From Bryobacterales bacterium (GTDB lineage: Bacteria > Acidobacteriota > Terriglobia > Bryobacterales > Bryobacteraceae), in the NCBI GenBank assembly GCA_016721425.1, contig JADKID010000038.1:186001-250000 (forward strand): 64,000 bases of DNA, read 5' to 3'. The notes beneath the pieces are model-generated. The model worked only from the letters and a program-made list of their open reading frames with translations, searched no databases and had not been told where the DNA came from. Below, one piece after another: positions 37,259 to 47,167 of this stretch (position 1 is the first letter of the stretch; each line of letters starts with the position of its first letter). The translations under genes were made by a program, and so were the position numbers.

Positions 37259-37980
37259 TACTGGGGCGGCGGCGCCCAGAAATCGGCTGGGACGCGGCTG
37301 AGGGTGGGCTGGACGCGGAGGATAGTATTTTCGCGGCTGACGACGGTATCGGTGGCGAGCTTGCGGTTGGCGGCGCCGGCGCCTTCGGTGAGGGATTCGG
37401 CATAGGCGGGGTTGCGGGCCTGGCCGTTGTCCATCATGCGGAGGGAGGTGAGGGGGGCGACGATGACGTAGGTGCCGGAGGGGGCGCCGGAGACGAGGCG
37501 GTAGGTCATTTCGGGGCGATCGAGATTGGCGGCGTCGAAGGCGGCGCGGCGGGCGCGGATGAGATCCGCGAAGAGTGAATCGGTGCCGGGGAGGACGCGA
37601 TAGATGGTGAGGCTGAGGTAGCGGGCGCGGGTGAGATTGCGGACGGCCTGATCTGGGCGGTAGCTGAGGTTGGGGAGGTAAAGGCCGACCTGGATGAGGG
37701 CGTCAGTGTCTAGGTTGAGTTTCTGATCGAGATCTTCGATCGCGCCGTAGGAGTCGTGGAGCTCGATGAGCCAGGATTCGCGGGTGCCGGAGATGGAGGT
37801 AGCGCCGAGGACGATGACGCTGGTGTCGGCGGTGGCGTAGCTCTGGAAGAGGGGGAGGTCCGGGCGGCCGAGGGTGCGGAGGAAGCGGAGGTAGACCGGG
37901 GGCTCGGAGGGCGCCTGGGCGAAGGCGAGGCAGGGAATTAGAAGCAACAGGCCGGCGGCGCAGCGTTGAGAGGTGGTCAT
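37258..37980 (-). CDS. exported hypothetical protein
   Basis: A 240-residue protein with a clear signal peptide (MTTSQRCAAGLLLLIPCLAFAQA). The mature part is an alpha/beta mix with VYLRFLRTLGRPDLPLFQSY near the start and YVIVAPLTSLRMMDNGQARNP near the end. No family recognised and no catalytic motif evident. It is translationally coupled to aat (overlap of one base) and probably not functionally related to it. Confidence 0.75.
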   Translation of the reverse strand: MTTSQRCAAGLLLLIPCLAFAQAPSEPPVYLRFLRTLGRPDLPLFQSYATADTSVIVLGATSISGTRESWLIELHDSYGAIEDLDQKLNLDTDALIQVGLYLPNLSYRPDQAVRNLTRARYLSLTIYRVLPGTDSLFADLIRARRAAFDAANLDRPEMTYRLVSGAPSGTYVIVAPLTSLRMMDNGQARNPAYAESLTEGAGAANRKLATDTVVSRENTILRVQPTLSRVPADFWAPPPQ

Positions 37981-38007
37981 GAAGTCCGCACCTGGGTGGC
38001 GGCAGAT

Positions 38008-39291
38008 TCAGTTTATCCAATTGGGCGGGGCGTAAGTTTTAAACCAGCTTCGATAGTGTCGCTGGAGGAAGACGGCCAGCAGGAGGAGCGGGGCGCTCTT
38101 GGAGAGAGCGAGCAGCATGAGCAGCCACAGCGGGAACGGATCCTGGTGGACGGGCGCTCCGCGCATCCAAAGGACGAAAGCGAAATTGCGCACAGCGGGG
38201 AGGATGAAGATGGCGGCGATGAGGGCGAGCGCTTCGCGGTTGAAGTAGCGGCGGCAGGCGACGAAGTAGGCGAGAGGAATGAAGAGGACGGCGAGGTAGT
38301 GTTCCCAGACGACGGGGAGCAGCAGTTGGCCGAAGCAGAGCGAAGCGAGGAAGAGGAGATGCAGGCGGGCGGCGCCGTTGGGGATGGTTTGGCGGCTCAG
38401 GCGGATGAGCCAGAAGAAGCCGGCGGCGAGGCCGAGGGAAATGGCGATACGGGTCCAATCGAGGGCCAGTACGGCGGTGGTCATCTGCTCTCGCACCGCG
38501 CAGTAGCGCAGGTTTTCGAGAGCGACGGTGAAGGCGTCGTTGCCCCAGAAGAGCTCGGGCGCGGAGGAGTGGTTTTTGGCGCGCGTGAGGAAGCCGACGT
38601 GGGGCGCCCAGCCCAGGGTGGCGACGGAGAGGGCGGCGGCGGCGAGGCCGGAGGCGCTGATGTAGAGCAGGAAGCGCAGGCCGGATAGCAGCGCGAGCAG
38701 CGCGATGCCGATGGCGAAGCCGGGCTTGATGAGAATGATGAAGATCATCAGCAGGGCCGAGAGGAAATAGCGCCCGGAGAGGTGGCAGAGGAGAGCGGCG
38801 ATGAAGCAGAGGAAGACGGTGGGTGTGACCTGGCCGCCGACGCGATAGGTGAACCAGAAGGGCTGGAAGATGAGCGCGAGGATGGTGAAGAGAGTGGCGA
38901 AGCGGCGCTGGTCCGGTGGGCCGGCGCCAGCGAATTTCCGGCAATGGAAGAAGAGGATCAACAGGCCGGCGAGGTAAGCAGCAGTGTTCTGCCATTTGAA
39001 CACGAGGAGCGCGGTGGGCGGGGCGAGCATGGCCAGAGGAACGTAGAAGTAGGCGGAGATGGGGACGGCGACGAAATCCATGGTGCTCTGTGCGGGGCGC
39101 CCGTTGATCAGAGCATAGGGGTTGTAGAGGTTGGCGATCTCACCGTGGCGGATTTTGTTGCCGGCGTCGTAGTAGTTGGCGAAGTCCATGTAGAGCCCGA
39201 CGTCGATGGAACTGCCGAAGGCGAAACAGGCGAGCAGCAGGGTGAGAAGGACCGGCAGCAGCCAGGCGCGGTCGAGCCAATGGTCAAACAA
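38008..39291 (-). CDS. GT87-like (DUF2029) integral-membrane glycosyltransferase
   Basis: A 427-residue protein with about ten transmembrane helices. The first external loop carries an acidic segment, MDFANYYDAGNKIRHGEIANLYNPY, typical of GT87/PimE-like polyprenyl-phosphate-dependent mannosyltransferases. The catalytic Asp would be in the MDF or YYD part. Such enzymes add a sugar to lipids or glycans on the outer face of the inner membrane. It lies 27 bp upstream of the 37258-37980 gene on the same strand. Confidence 0.88.
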   Translation of the reverse strand: MFDHWLDRAWLLPVLLTLLLACFAFGSSIDVGLYMDFANYYDAGNKIRHGEIANLYNPYALINGRPAQSTMDFVAVPISAYFYVPLAMLAPPTALLVFKWQNTAAYLAGLLILFFHCRKFAGAGPPDQRRFATLFTILALIFQPFWFTYRVGGQVTPTVFLCFIAALLCHLSGRYFLSALLMIFIILIKPGFAIGIALLALLSGLRFLLYISASGLAAAALSVATLGWAPHVGFLTRAKNHSSAPELFWGNDAFTVALENLRYCAVREQMTTAVLALDWTRIAISLGLAAGFFWLIRLSRQTIPNGAARLHLLFLASLCFGQLLLPVVWEHYLAVLFIPLAYFVACRRYFNREALALIAAIFILPAVRNFAFVLWMRGAPVHQDPFPLWLLMLLALSKSAPLLLLAVFLQRHYRSWFKTYAPPNWIN

Positions 39292-39305
39292 TTGCGCTTT
39301 CCTTA

Positions 39306-39647
39306 CTATTTGGATTGGACGCTGACGGCGGTGCCGTAGCAGAGCACTTCGGTGACCCCAGACATGATCTCGGTGGCGTCGTAGTGGACGCCGATGACTG
39401 CGTTGGCGCCGGTGGCGGCGGCGTGTTGGAGCATGAGCTCAAAGGCGTCGTTGCGGGTGCGCTCGCAGAGGCTGGTGAGGAGGGAGATGTTGCCGCCGAC
39501 GATGGTTTGGAGGCCGGCGCCGATGGTGCCGAAGAGGGAGCGGGAGCGGACGATGATGCCGCGGACGACGCCGAGATTGCGGGTGACCACGTAGCCTTCC
39601 AGAGTGAAGGCGGTGGTGACCATATTGTGGGGCACGGTGGTAGCCAT
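39306..39647 (-). CDS. YbjQ family protein (UPF0145)
   Basis: A 113-residue protein of the YbjQ family, which forms pentameric rings. Conserved stretches: GYVVTRNLGVVRGIIVRSRS, GGNISLLTSLCERTRNDAF and ATGANAVIGVHYDATEI. Its molecular function is not known; a heavy-metal-binding annotation exists in databases without strong proof. Packed between GT87 and the DMT-like gene with 14- and 18-bp gaps. Confidence 0.93.
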   Translation of the reverse strand: MATTVPHNMVTTAFTLEGYVVTRNLGVVRGIIVRSRSLFGTIGAGLQTIVGGNISLLTSLCERTRNDAFELMLQHAAATGANAVIGVHYDATEIMSGVTEVLCYGTAVSVQSK

Positions 39648-39665
39648 GCCTAGGATTGTACGACT

Positions 39666-40112
39666 TTAGGCGGGCTTGAAATAGAGGACCAAGCCAGCGC
39701 CGGCGGAGGCCAGAACGTAGCCGAGATAGAGCAGGGGATTGGGCGATTCCTTGGGTGGATGGGTGATGACCGTGACGAGGACGTTGACGAGTGGAGCGAG
39801 GCCGAAGACGAGGGGCATGACGTAGTTGGGCACGCCGCCGTTGCGGAAGGCGTAGATGATGCAGATGGCGCCGAGAGCGCCGAGCGCGCCGCCGAGGGAG
39901 GCATTGATGATGCCGGGCCAGTTGAAGCCTTTCAGCTGTCCCTGGGAGGCGAGCATGCCGCCGGGGATCAGAACGCCGACCAGAAAGTAGGCAAAGCCGA
40001 CGCAGAGGAGAGCGCGGAGGGGGCTGCCGAGTTGGAGTTGGCCCTTGTGGAGGATGGGGCCGTACATACCCCAGAACAAAGCTGCGCCGAGAGAGAAGAG
40101 TGCCCAGACCAT
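39666..40112 (-). CDS. small DMT/EamA-like membrane protein
   Basis: A 148-residue protein with five likely TM helices (for example ALFSLGAALFWGMYGPIL at the N-terminus and LLYLGYVLASAGAGLVLYF at the C-terminus), half the length of ten-TM DMT transporters. PLVFGLAPLVNVLVTVITHP corresponds to a typical EamA repeat helix. It may act as a homodimer. The substrate is unknown. Confidence 0.8.
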   Translation of the reverse strand: MVWALFSLGAALFWGMYGPILHKGQLQLGSPLRALLCVGFAYFLVGVLIPGGMLASQGQLKGFNWPGIINASLGGALGALGAICIIYAFRNGGVPNYVMPLVFGLAPLVNVLVTVITHPPKESPNPLLYLGYVLASAGAGLVLYFKPA

Positions 40113-40186
40113 GGGGTTAGTCTAGCATCTGGACGGAAAGCGGTAGGAATGGGAGGGGGAGGTGTGGCGCGTGGCGGGCTGGCAAT

Positions 40187-40278
40187 TGGGAATTGAGTAG
40201 ACCGTCCCCGAACTGGGGCGGTTTTTTTGGGGGGGGGACGGGGACGGTCAAATGGGAATTGAGTAGACCGTCCCCGAA
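40187..40278. repeat. 26-bp direct repeats with internal inverted copy (REP-like)
   Basis: Identical 26-bp units at 40187-40212 and 40253-40278 (core AATTGAGTAGACCGTCCCCG) start exactly 66 bp apart. Between them is an inverted copy of the core end, CGGGGACGGTC (40238-40248). On the plus strand, ACCGTCCCC...GGGGCGGT (40201-40221) followed by seven T residues also looks like a terminator. The unit resembles palindromic repeats I associate with Acidobacteriota genomes. It lies in the 170-bp gap upstream of the DMT-like gene and downstream of the TonB-dependent receptor. Confidence 0.75.
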
Positions 40279-40282
40279 TTGA

Positions 40283-43200
40283 TTAGAAGATGAACTTGAC
40301 CATGATGCGGCCGGAGAAGCCGGGGTTGAAGAGGTCAGTCATGCCGAAGCGGGGATCGAAGGGATCCTTGCCGGTGGCTTTGATGCGATTGAGCATACCG
40401 TTGTAGTCGTACCCCTGGAAGAGGTTGACGTTGGCCAGATCGAGGGCGGAAGCGGGGTCGCCGCTGCCGGCGCCGCGGTTGATCTGGTTGAAGCGGTGGC
40501 GGGAGGTCTTCTGGTTGAAGACGTTCTGGGCGTTGAATTCGAAGCGGAGGCGTTTGGTTTCGCCGAACTTGAGTTCGTGGCCGAGGAGGAGGTCGGTCTG
40601 GTTGAGGGTGGCGGTGCGTCCCATGGAGCCGCGGCCTTCCACGAAGATGGGGATGCGCTGAAGCTGGTTGGCGACGATGCTGAGGGGGGTGCCGCTGCCG
40701 GCGTAGAAGAAGGCGCCGATGTCGGTGCCCCACTTGAGTTTGTAAGAGCCGTAGGCCTTGAAGACGTGGGGGCGATCTGTGGCGAGGCGGCCCTCCACGA
40801 ACTTGCCGTGGGAGTCGAAGAGATACTGATCGAGATCCCAGGCGCGGCTGCCGGTGGAGCCAGGGCGGGCGATGGAGCCGCCGGATTGCTGGGTGGTGGC
40901 GGAGCTGACGCCGGTGGTGGGGGTGCTGATTTCGTCGGAGTTGCCGAGTCCGGCGTAGTTGCCGTAGAGGCGGCTGTAGACGTAGTTGGCGGAGACGAAG
41001 AAGCGGGAGCTGAAGCGCTTGTTGAGCGAGAGCTCGAGTGCGTCGTAATCGCGTCTGGGTTTGGGCGTATCGAAGATGGGGGTGTTGGTGCTGGGCGAGA
41101 ACTTGGCGGCGTCGCCTTCGCCGGGGTTGGCGAAGATGTAGACTTCGTTGCCGTTGATGAGGGCGCCCATGTCTTCGATGGTGCGGACGAGGTGATTGCG
41201 AACGTAGCCGGCGCGGAAAACGGTGTCGCGGGAGATTTGGTATTCGACGCCGGCGTTGTAGATGTCGGTGGACATCGGCTTCAGGTTGTTGGCGACGGCA
41301 TCGAAGGAAGCGACGCGGCGGTCTTCGTATTCGCCGAAGGGCCAGATGTTGCGGCCGGGCATGTTGACGCCGGAGAGGGCAAAGGGATCGACCCCGTCCA
41401 TGGAGCGGTAGCGGACGGTCCAGAAGTCGCCGCCGAAGGTGCCGCGGGAGGTTTCGTATTTCACCCAGTCGTAGTAGCGGCCGTAGCTGCCGTAGACCTT
41501 GACCTTGCCTTTGCCGGTTACATCCCAGCTGACGCCGACGCGCGGGGAGAGCTTATCGGTGAAGCCGAAGTTGAAGGCGTCGTCGCGGACTGCTCGATTG
41601 AAGGAGGGGACGTGCTCGTTTTCGGTGCGGAGGCCGAGGGTGAGCGAGACGCGGGGGTGGATGCGCCAGTGGTCCTGGATGTAGATGTTGGTCATCTTGC
41701 CGCCGGTGGCGCCGCGGGTGCCGATGTTGTGGACGGCATAGTAGCCGTTTGTGCCGCGATCTGAGCCGCCGCCGGGGATGGCGAGGCTCTGATTCCAGTA
41801 GACGTAGACGTAGCCTTCGCCGGGGTAGGAGACGTCGACCTTGTTGACGTTCTTCTGGGTGCCGCCGCCGATTTTGATGTCGTGGCTGCCGAGGAAGCCT
41901 GAGAGGTACTTGGTGTAATCGGCCTGGACGTAGGTGCGGGCGGTGATGTCGAAGAACGTCTGCTGTGTGCGGGGCGTGTTGAAGTAGCCCTGGGGTTGCT
42001 GGAGTTGCGGGGCGAGGCCGGGGACACCGACGCCGGATGCCTGGTAGGTGACCGACGAGTTGGCAGGGATGCCCCAGGTGCGGAAGTTATCCCAGAAGCG
42101 GCCGCCGCGGACGCTGATGAGGGAGGTGTTGTCGACGGTCCAATCCACCTGGCCGGAGTAGTTGCTCTGGGGCTGAGTCCAGCCCTGGCTCTTCAGCGGT
42201 TGGGCGGACGTTCTGGAACTGATGACGCTGTTGCCGTAGCCGTTGTAGGCGGAGAGGATACCCTCGGTGCGGGTGGGGGTCCAGAGCCAACTGGCGGTGG
42301 CGCGGAGCCGGGGCGTCACGTTCCAGGAGAGCTTATTGAAGAGCTGCTGGTTGGAGACGTTCTGCTTGAGCGTATCGGGCTCCAGGCCGTTGGTGAAGAG
42401 GTAGTCCTGGCTGCGGCGGGTCATTTGGGGCGAGTAGGACGAGAAGAACCAGACCTTGTCCTTCACCATGTAGCCGCCGACGGAGCCGCCGAATTCGTGC
42501 TGGTTATTGATGGGCTTGGCGTCCTGCTGGTAGGAGGGATTGATGCCGTTGGAATAGGGATTGAGAAGCAGGAGGCGTTGGACGGGGCCGGCGTTGATGC
42601 CGCTGCCGGAATAGTAGTAGTGGGCCTCACCGTGGAACTGGTTGCCGCCGGAGCGGGTGATGGCGCTGACGACACCGCCGAGGGCGCCGCCGTATTCGGC
42701 GTCGATGCCGCCGGTTTTCACCTGGACTTCCTGAAGAAATTCGAAGGCGGAATTCTGGCGGGAGCGGCCATCAACCAGGCTGTTGGTGGAGACGCCGTCG
42801 ATGAAGAACTGGTTCTCCGAGCCACTGGCGCCATTGACCTGGAAGCCGCCTTCGATCTGGCCCGAGTTGACACCGGGCGAGAGGAGGACAACGGACTGGA
42901 AGGAGCGGGCCTTGGGCAGGAGGCTGAACTCCGCCGAGGTGACGTTGGAGGAGACGGTGACGCCGCCGGTATCGATCTGAGGGGCGGCCTCGGTGACCTG
43001 GATGGCCTGCTGGGTGACGCCGATTTCGAGAGCGATGTCGACGTTGGACTCCTTGCCGAGCAGGAGCTGTACGTCCTTGAGCTCATGCTTGTTGAAGCCG
43101 GATTTTTCAAAGCGGATGGCGTAGCGGCCGGGTTCGAGCTGGCGGGCGATGTAGACGCCGGTGTCGCCGGTTTCGGTGGCGGTGCTGCGGCTGGTTTCCT

Positions 43201-43348
43201 GATTGATGAGCGTCACGGTGACGGCCGGCACGACTGCGCCGGTGGCATCCTTGACTGTGCCGCGGATTGTGCTGAAGCGTTCCTGGGCTGAGGCGGGCAG
43301 AATGAAAGCTGCCAGCGCCAGCAGGGGGACCGCATAGTGGATTCTCAT
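40283..43348 (-). CDS. TonB-dependent receptor, Oar-like
   Basis: 1021 residues from ATG 43348 (signal peptide MRIHYAVPLLALAAFILPAS), preferred to the Arg-rich extension from 43390 because AGGGGT precedes it. A carboxypeptidase-regulatory-like domain (about 28-110, STIRGTVKDATGAVVPAVTV), a plug (about 120-230, IDGVSTNSLVDG) and a barrel follow; the final residues are GRIMVKFIF. It is the third receptor of this class in the window, less similar to the two at the left edge than they are to each other. An AT-rich palindromic region lies 90-150 bp upstream. Ligand unknown. Confidence 0.93.
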   Translation of the reverse strand: MRIHYAVPLLALAAFILPASAQERFSTIRGTVKDATGAVVPAVTVTLINQETSRSTATETGDTGVYIARQLEPGRYAIRFEKSGFNKHELKDVQLLLGKESNVDIALEIGVTQQAIQVTEAAPQIDTGGVTVSSNVTSAEFSLLPKARSFQSVVLLSPGVNSGQIEGGFQVNGASGSENQFFIDGVSTNSLVDGRSRQNSAFEFLQEVQVKTGGIDAEYGGALGGVVSAITRSGGNQFHGEAHYYYSGSGINAGPVQRLLLLNPYSNGINPSYQQDAKPINNQHEFGGSVGGYMVKDKVWFFSSYSPQMTRRSQDYLFTNGLEPDTLKQNVSNQQLFNKLSWNVTPRLRATASWLWTPTRTEGILSAYNGYGNSVISSRTSAQPLKSQGWTQPQSNYSGQVDWTVDNTSLISVRGGRFWDNFRTWGIPANSSVTYQASGVGVPGLAPQLQQPQGYFNTPRTQQTFFDITARTYVQADYTKYLSGFLGSHDIKIGGGTQKNVNKVDVSYPGEGYVYVYWNQSLAIPGGGSDRGTNGYYAVHNIGTRGATGGKMTNIYIQDHWRIHPRVSLTLGLRTENEHVPSFNRAVRDDAFNFGFTDKLSPRVGVSWDVTGKGKVKVYGSYGRYYDWVKYETSRGTFGGDFWTVRYRSMDGVDPFALSGVNMPGRNIWPFGEYEDRRVASFDAVANNLKPMSTDIYNAGVEYQISRDTVFRAGYVRNHLVRTIEDMGALINGNEVYIFANPGEGDAAKFSPSTNTPIFDTPKPRRDYDALELSLNKRFSSRFFVSANYVYSRLYGNYAGLGNSDEISTPTTGVSSATTQQSGGSIARPGSTGSRAWDLDQYLFDSHGKFVEGRLATDRPHVFKAYGSYKLKWGTDIGAFFYAGSGTPLSIVANQLQRIPIFVEGRGSMGRTATLNQTDLLLGHELKFGETKRLRFEFNAQNVFNQKTSRHRFNQINRGAGSGDPASALDLANVNLFQGYDYNGMLNRIKATGKDPFDPRFGMTDLFNPGFSGRIMVKFIF

Positions 43349-43433
43349 TTCGTTACCCCTGTGCGTGATTCGCCGCCGCCGGAGCACCAATCTCCAGACG
43401 CGGCGGTCTACTGAAGGGTAGACGGATGGGAAT

Positions 43434-43499
43434 CAGAATTGTTCTGACTTTGTTGCGAAATGAAAACAGAGTTTTCCGCTGTAAATTAGTTGTTTACAG
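43434..43499 (-). promoter_or_regulatory. two AT-rich palindromes upstream of a TonB-dependent receptor (operator candidates)
   Basis: CAGAA-TTG-TTCTG (43434-43446) and CTGTAAA-TTAGTTG-TTTACAG (43479-43499) are perfect inverted repeats in an AT-rich patch about 90-150 bp upstream of the receptor start at 43348. Both have the size and symmetry of dimeric repressor sites. No regulator gene is adjacent. Confidence 0.4.
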
Positions 43500-43544
43500 T
43501 GGTCAAAAATGCGAGGTGGCTGTGCTGGTCGCGGCTCCTCCTTA

Positions 43545-45709
43545 CTACTTGAGCATCTGCTCAAAGAAGGTAGTCTGCTGCTGCATCATGTGAGTACGGG
43601 CCTTGCCGCTGACGCCGTGGCTTTTTTGCGGGTAGATGATGGACTCGTAGGGCTTGCCGGCCTGCTGGAGGGCATTCATCATTTGGAGGGCGTTGGCGAA
43701 GAGCACGTTGTCGTCCTCGATGTTGTGCAGGAGCAGGAGGCGGCCCTTGAGATTGGCGGCGGCGTTGACGGGGGAGCTGTTTTTGTAGCCTTCGGGGTTT
43801 TGGAGGGGGGTGCCGAGGTAGCGCTCGGTGTAAATGGTGTCGTAGTTGCGCCAATCGGTGACGGCGGCTCCGGCGGCGCCGTAGTGGAAGACGTCGGGCG
43901 CATGAAGGAGGGCGTAGAGGGTCATGTAGCCGCCGTAGCTCCAGCCTTGGATGCCGACGCGGGTGGTATCGGCGAAGCCGAGCGAGGCGAGGTACTTGAT
44001 GCCCTCGAGCTGGTCTTCGAGTTCCACTTTACCGAGGCGGCGGTAGAGTGCGGATTCAAATTTGAGGCCGCGTCCAAACGACCCCCGATTGTCCACCTGC
44101 CAGATGACGAAGCCCTTGTGGGCCATGACCTGATCCCAGGAGATGCTGGAGAAGCTGTCGCGGACGCTTTGGGCGTGGGGGCCGCCGTAGACGGAGACGA
44201 TGACGGGGTACTTTTTGGCGGGGTCGAAGTTCTTGGGCTTGATGAGGCGGGCGTAGAGGGTGACGCCGCCGGTGGTCTTGAAGTTGTGGATCTCGGTCTT
44301 GAGGATGTCGAACTCGTCGAGGATTTTGCGATCGGCTTCGCGCCAGACCTTCACCTCCGCGCCCGTGCCTTTGTTGAGGGTGGCGCGGGATGGATTTTCG
44401 AGGTTGGAATGAGTGTCGATGTAGTGATCGCAGGCAGGGCTCATGCTGATGGTGTGGGAGCCCTTGGCCTCGGTGAGGCGGGCCTTGCCTTTGCCGTCGA
44501 AACCGACGACGTAGAGGTGGCGCTCGAGCGGGCTGGCCTCGGTGCCGGTGTACCAGACGCGCTCGGCCTTTTCGTCGACGCAGGCGATGCGGGAGACCTC
44601 CCACTCACCGCGGGTGATGCGCTTGCGGAGCTTGCCGTCGGCGGCGTGGAGGTAGAGATGGCGGAAGCCGTCCTGTTCGGAGGAGCGGAGGATGCGGCCG
44701 TCATTGAGGAGCTCGAAATCGTCGTTGATGTTGATCCAGGAGGCGCTCTTCTCCTCGATGAGCAGCGTGGCGGCACCGGTGGTGGCATTGGCGGAGAGGA
44801 TGCGGAGGTGGTCCTGCACGCGGTTCAGGCGGTGGGCGATGACGTTCTGCGAATCAGGGGTCCAGTGGATGCGGGCGAGGAGGTGATCGCGGATCTCGCC
44901 GAAATCGAGCCATTTGGTTTCGCCGCCGGTGATGTTGACGACGCCGACGCGGACATCGGCGTTGGGTGTGCCGGCCTTGGGGTAGCGCTCGGGCTCGGAG
45001 ACGGCGGTGATGGGCAGGTGATCGACGTGGGGATACATGATCTCGCCGCTGACGTCGAACTGCATGTAGGCGATCTTTTTGGAATCAGGCGACCACCAGT
45101 GGGCGGTGCCGAGGTCGAGCTCTTCGGGGTAGACCCAATCGAGCATGGCGTTCCAGCGGTAGGTGGAGCCGTCGGTGGTGAGCTGCGTAACCTTTTTGGT
45201 GGCGATGTCTTCCACGTAGAGCTCGTAGCCGCGGCGGAAGCTGACCTTGGTGGCGTCGGGGGAGAGCTTGGGGTCGCGCTCGGCGATTTCGGTGGCGGTG
45301 AGCTGCTCGATTTTGCCGGTGGCTTCGGACCAGAGGAAGAGGTCGCCGGAGAGGATGACGAGGATATGCTTGCCATCGGCGGACCACTGGAGGCGCTGCT
45401 CGGTGACGCGGCGATTCTCCCAGGCCATGACCTTATCGGGCTGGGAGGCGCGGGCGAGCTTGGCGGCCTCGGTGGTGGTGAAGAGGTCTTTTTCCTTGCC
45501 GGTGGCGATGTCGTAGAGGACGACCTTGTCGCCGCGGCGGAGGGCGAAGCGCTGGCCGCCGGGGCCCAGATGGGCTGGCCGCCCATTTCGCCCATCATGC
45601 GCATCATGCCGGCGCCGAGGTCATTGAGCGTGACGGGTTTCTTCTCGGCTGCGGGGGCGAGGGTGATGGTGAGGGTGAAGAGGGCGGAGAGGGACTTGAG
45701 CGAGATCAC
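43545..45709 (-). pseudogene. S9 family peptidase (DPP-IV / prolyl oligopeptidase type), one frameshift
   Basis: The N-terminal frame starts at 45709 with a signal peptide (MISLKSLSALFTLTITLAPA) and runs to QPIWAP. One base appears lost in the GGGGCCC run at 45561-45567, after which the second frame continues GGQRFALRRGDKVVLYDIAT to 43545. Together they give about 720 residues: a DPP-IV-type beta-propeller then an alpha/beta-hydrolase with the nucleophile in GWSYGGYM, Asp in NIEDDNVLF and His in PQKSHGVSG. The triad is intact, so the protein is probably functional and the shift may be a sequencing error. It follows the HtrA-like gene by 6 bp. Confidence 0.85.
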
Positions 45710-45715
45710 GGGGTG

Positions 45716-47083
45716 TTACTCCAACTGGTATTCGATAAATTTGGTCTTGCTGTCGCGTTCGATCTGGAGGACGATGCGGGCGCGCGCGGCGATGGGGGCG
45801 AGGATATCGTGGGCGTCCTTGAGGGTGGCGATGGACTTGGTATTGATGGCGTGGATGACGTCGCCGGGCATGAGGCCGTTTTCCTGGATGACGACGCCGG
45901 GGACCATGGCGGCGACGAGGATGCCGTAGGTTTTGCGAAGCGGCGGCATTTCGGAAAGGAGCTTTTCGTCGAGCGGCGCGCCGAGGATGCGGAGCTTGCG
46001 GATGAGGTTATCGGGTCCGAGGGAGAGGCGCAAGAGGTTGGGTGATTTTTCGGCGCGATCGACGACGACAACATCGAGAGTCTTTGTTTCGGCGCCGCGC
46101 AGGAGTTGAATTTTCGTGAGGCCGGCGACGGGTTTGCGGTAGATGAGGACGTGGAACTGACGGGCGGTTTCGACGGTGCGTCCATCGACAGCGAGGATGA
46201 TGTCGCCGGGCTGGATGCCGGCGATATCGCCGGTGGATTTGGGGACGACATCGGCGACGAGGACGCCGGTATCGCGCTGGAGGCTCAGACCGTTGGCGAT
46301 GCCGTAGGTGAGGGTTTGGGCGGTGACTCCGATATCGCCGCGGATGACCTTGCCGTGGTCACGGAGTTGATCGGCAATGGGTTGTGCGATGCGGGCGGGT
46401 ACGGCGAAGCCGAGGCCCTCGCTGCCACCGGAGCGGGAGAGGATGAGGGTATTGATGCCGATGAGCTTCCCGTTGAGATCGACGAGTGCTCCGCCGCTGT
46501 TGCCGGGATTGATGGAAGCGTCCGTCTGGATGTAGACCATGCGGGAATCGGTTTCGAGTTGGCGCTGGGGGGCGCTGACGATGCCGAGGGTGACGGAGTT
46601 TTCGAGGCCCATGGGGTTGCCGATGGCGAGGACTAGCTGGCCCTGGGCAAGCGCTTCGGAATCGCCCCATTGCAGAAACTGGAGGCCGGTGGCATCCACC
46701 TTGACGAGGGCGACATCAGCTTCGGTGTCGCGGCCGACGACGCGGCCTTCGAGCGTCCGGTTGTGCTCAGGAGCGGAGCGGGCGCCGGCGGGCGGCGCGA
46801 GGAGGACTTCGACAGTGGGGGCCTTGCCGACGACGTGCGCGTTGGTGACGATGTAGCCATCGGCGGAGATGATGACGCCGGAGCCGGCGCCGGTTTGATG
46901 GATGGCGATCTGTGAGTCTTTGGAGACGGGCTCGAAGGCTTCGCTGCGGATGAGGACGATGGCGGAGTGGAGTTTCGCGCTCAGGGCAGTGGTATCAGCG
47001 CTCAGTTTGCGGAGGGTATCGTATTGAGGTTGTTGTGCGAGCGCAGTAACGGCGAACGCCAGAAATACAGCGGGAAACCTCAT
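45716..47083 (-). CDS. HtrA/DegP-like S1C serine protease with PDZ domains
   Basis: A 455-residue periplasmic protease with a signal peptide (MRFPAVFLAFAVTALAQ). The chymotrypsin-fold triad is H83 (VTNAHVVG), D123 (EADVALVKV) and S196 (NPGNSGGAL). Two PDZ regions follow (about 245-345, starting DIGVTAQTLT, with GIQPGDIILAVDG; and about 370-450, with GLMPGDVIHAINT). It would degrade or refold damaged envelope proteins. It lies 6 bp upstream of the S9 peptidase gene, suggesting a periplasmic proteolysis operon. Confidence 0.94.
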   Translation of the reverse strand: MRFPAVFLAFAVTALAQQPQYDTLRKLSADTTALSAKLHSAIVLIRSEAFEPVSKDSQIAIHQTGAGSGVIISADGYIVTNAHVVGKAPTVEVLLAPPAGARSAPEHNRTLEGRVVGRDTEADVALVKVDATGLQFLQWGDSEALAQGQLVLAIGNPMGLENSVTLGIVSAPQRQLETDSRMVYIQTDASINPGNSGGALVDLNGKLIGINTLILSRSGGSEGLGFAVPARIAQPIADQLRDHGKVIRGDIGVTAQTLTYGIANGLSLQRDTGVLVADVVPKSTGDIAGIQPGDIILAVDGRTVETARQFHVLIYRKPVAGLTKIQLLRGAETKTLDVVVVDRAEKSPNLLRLSLGPDNLIRKLRILGAPLDEKLLSEMPPLRKTYGILVAAMVPGVVIQENGLMPGDVIHAINTKSIATLKDAHDILAPIAARARIVLQIERDSKTKFIEYQLE

Positions 47084-47167
47084 TCTCCATAGGATGGCAC
47101 AAACCCGCGCGGGGAGACGCGCCGGGTTGACGGAACAAACCGGCAGCGGGAATCGTCCTTGTCCGGT

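Noticed and set aside
40201..40228. Plus-strand terminator formed by the 26-bp repeat and T run
   Set aside because: Both flanking genes are on the minus strand, so there is no plus-strand transcript to end; better explained as part of the repeat element.
40496..43291. Two long plus-strand frames opposite the third TonB-dependent receptor
   Set aside because: Gly/Ala/Val/Glu-rich shadows of a receptor with signal peptide, plug and barrel.
43509..45929. 806-codon plus-strand frame opposite the S9 peptidase
   Set aside because: Acidic low-complexity translation opposite a gene with an intact catalytic triad.
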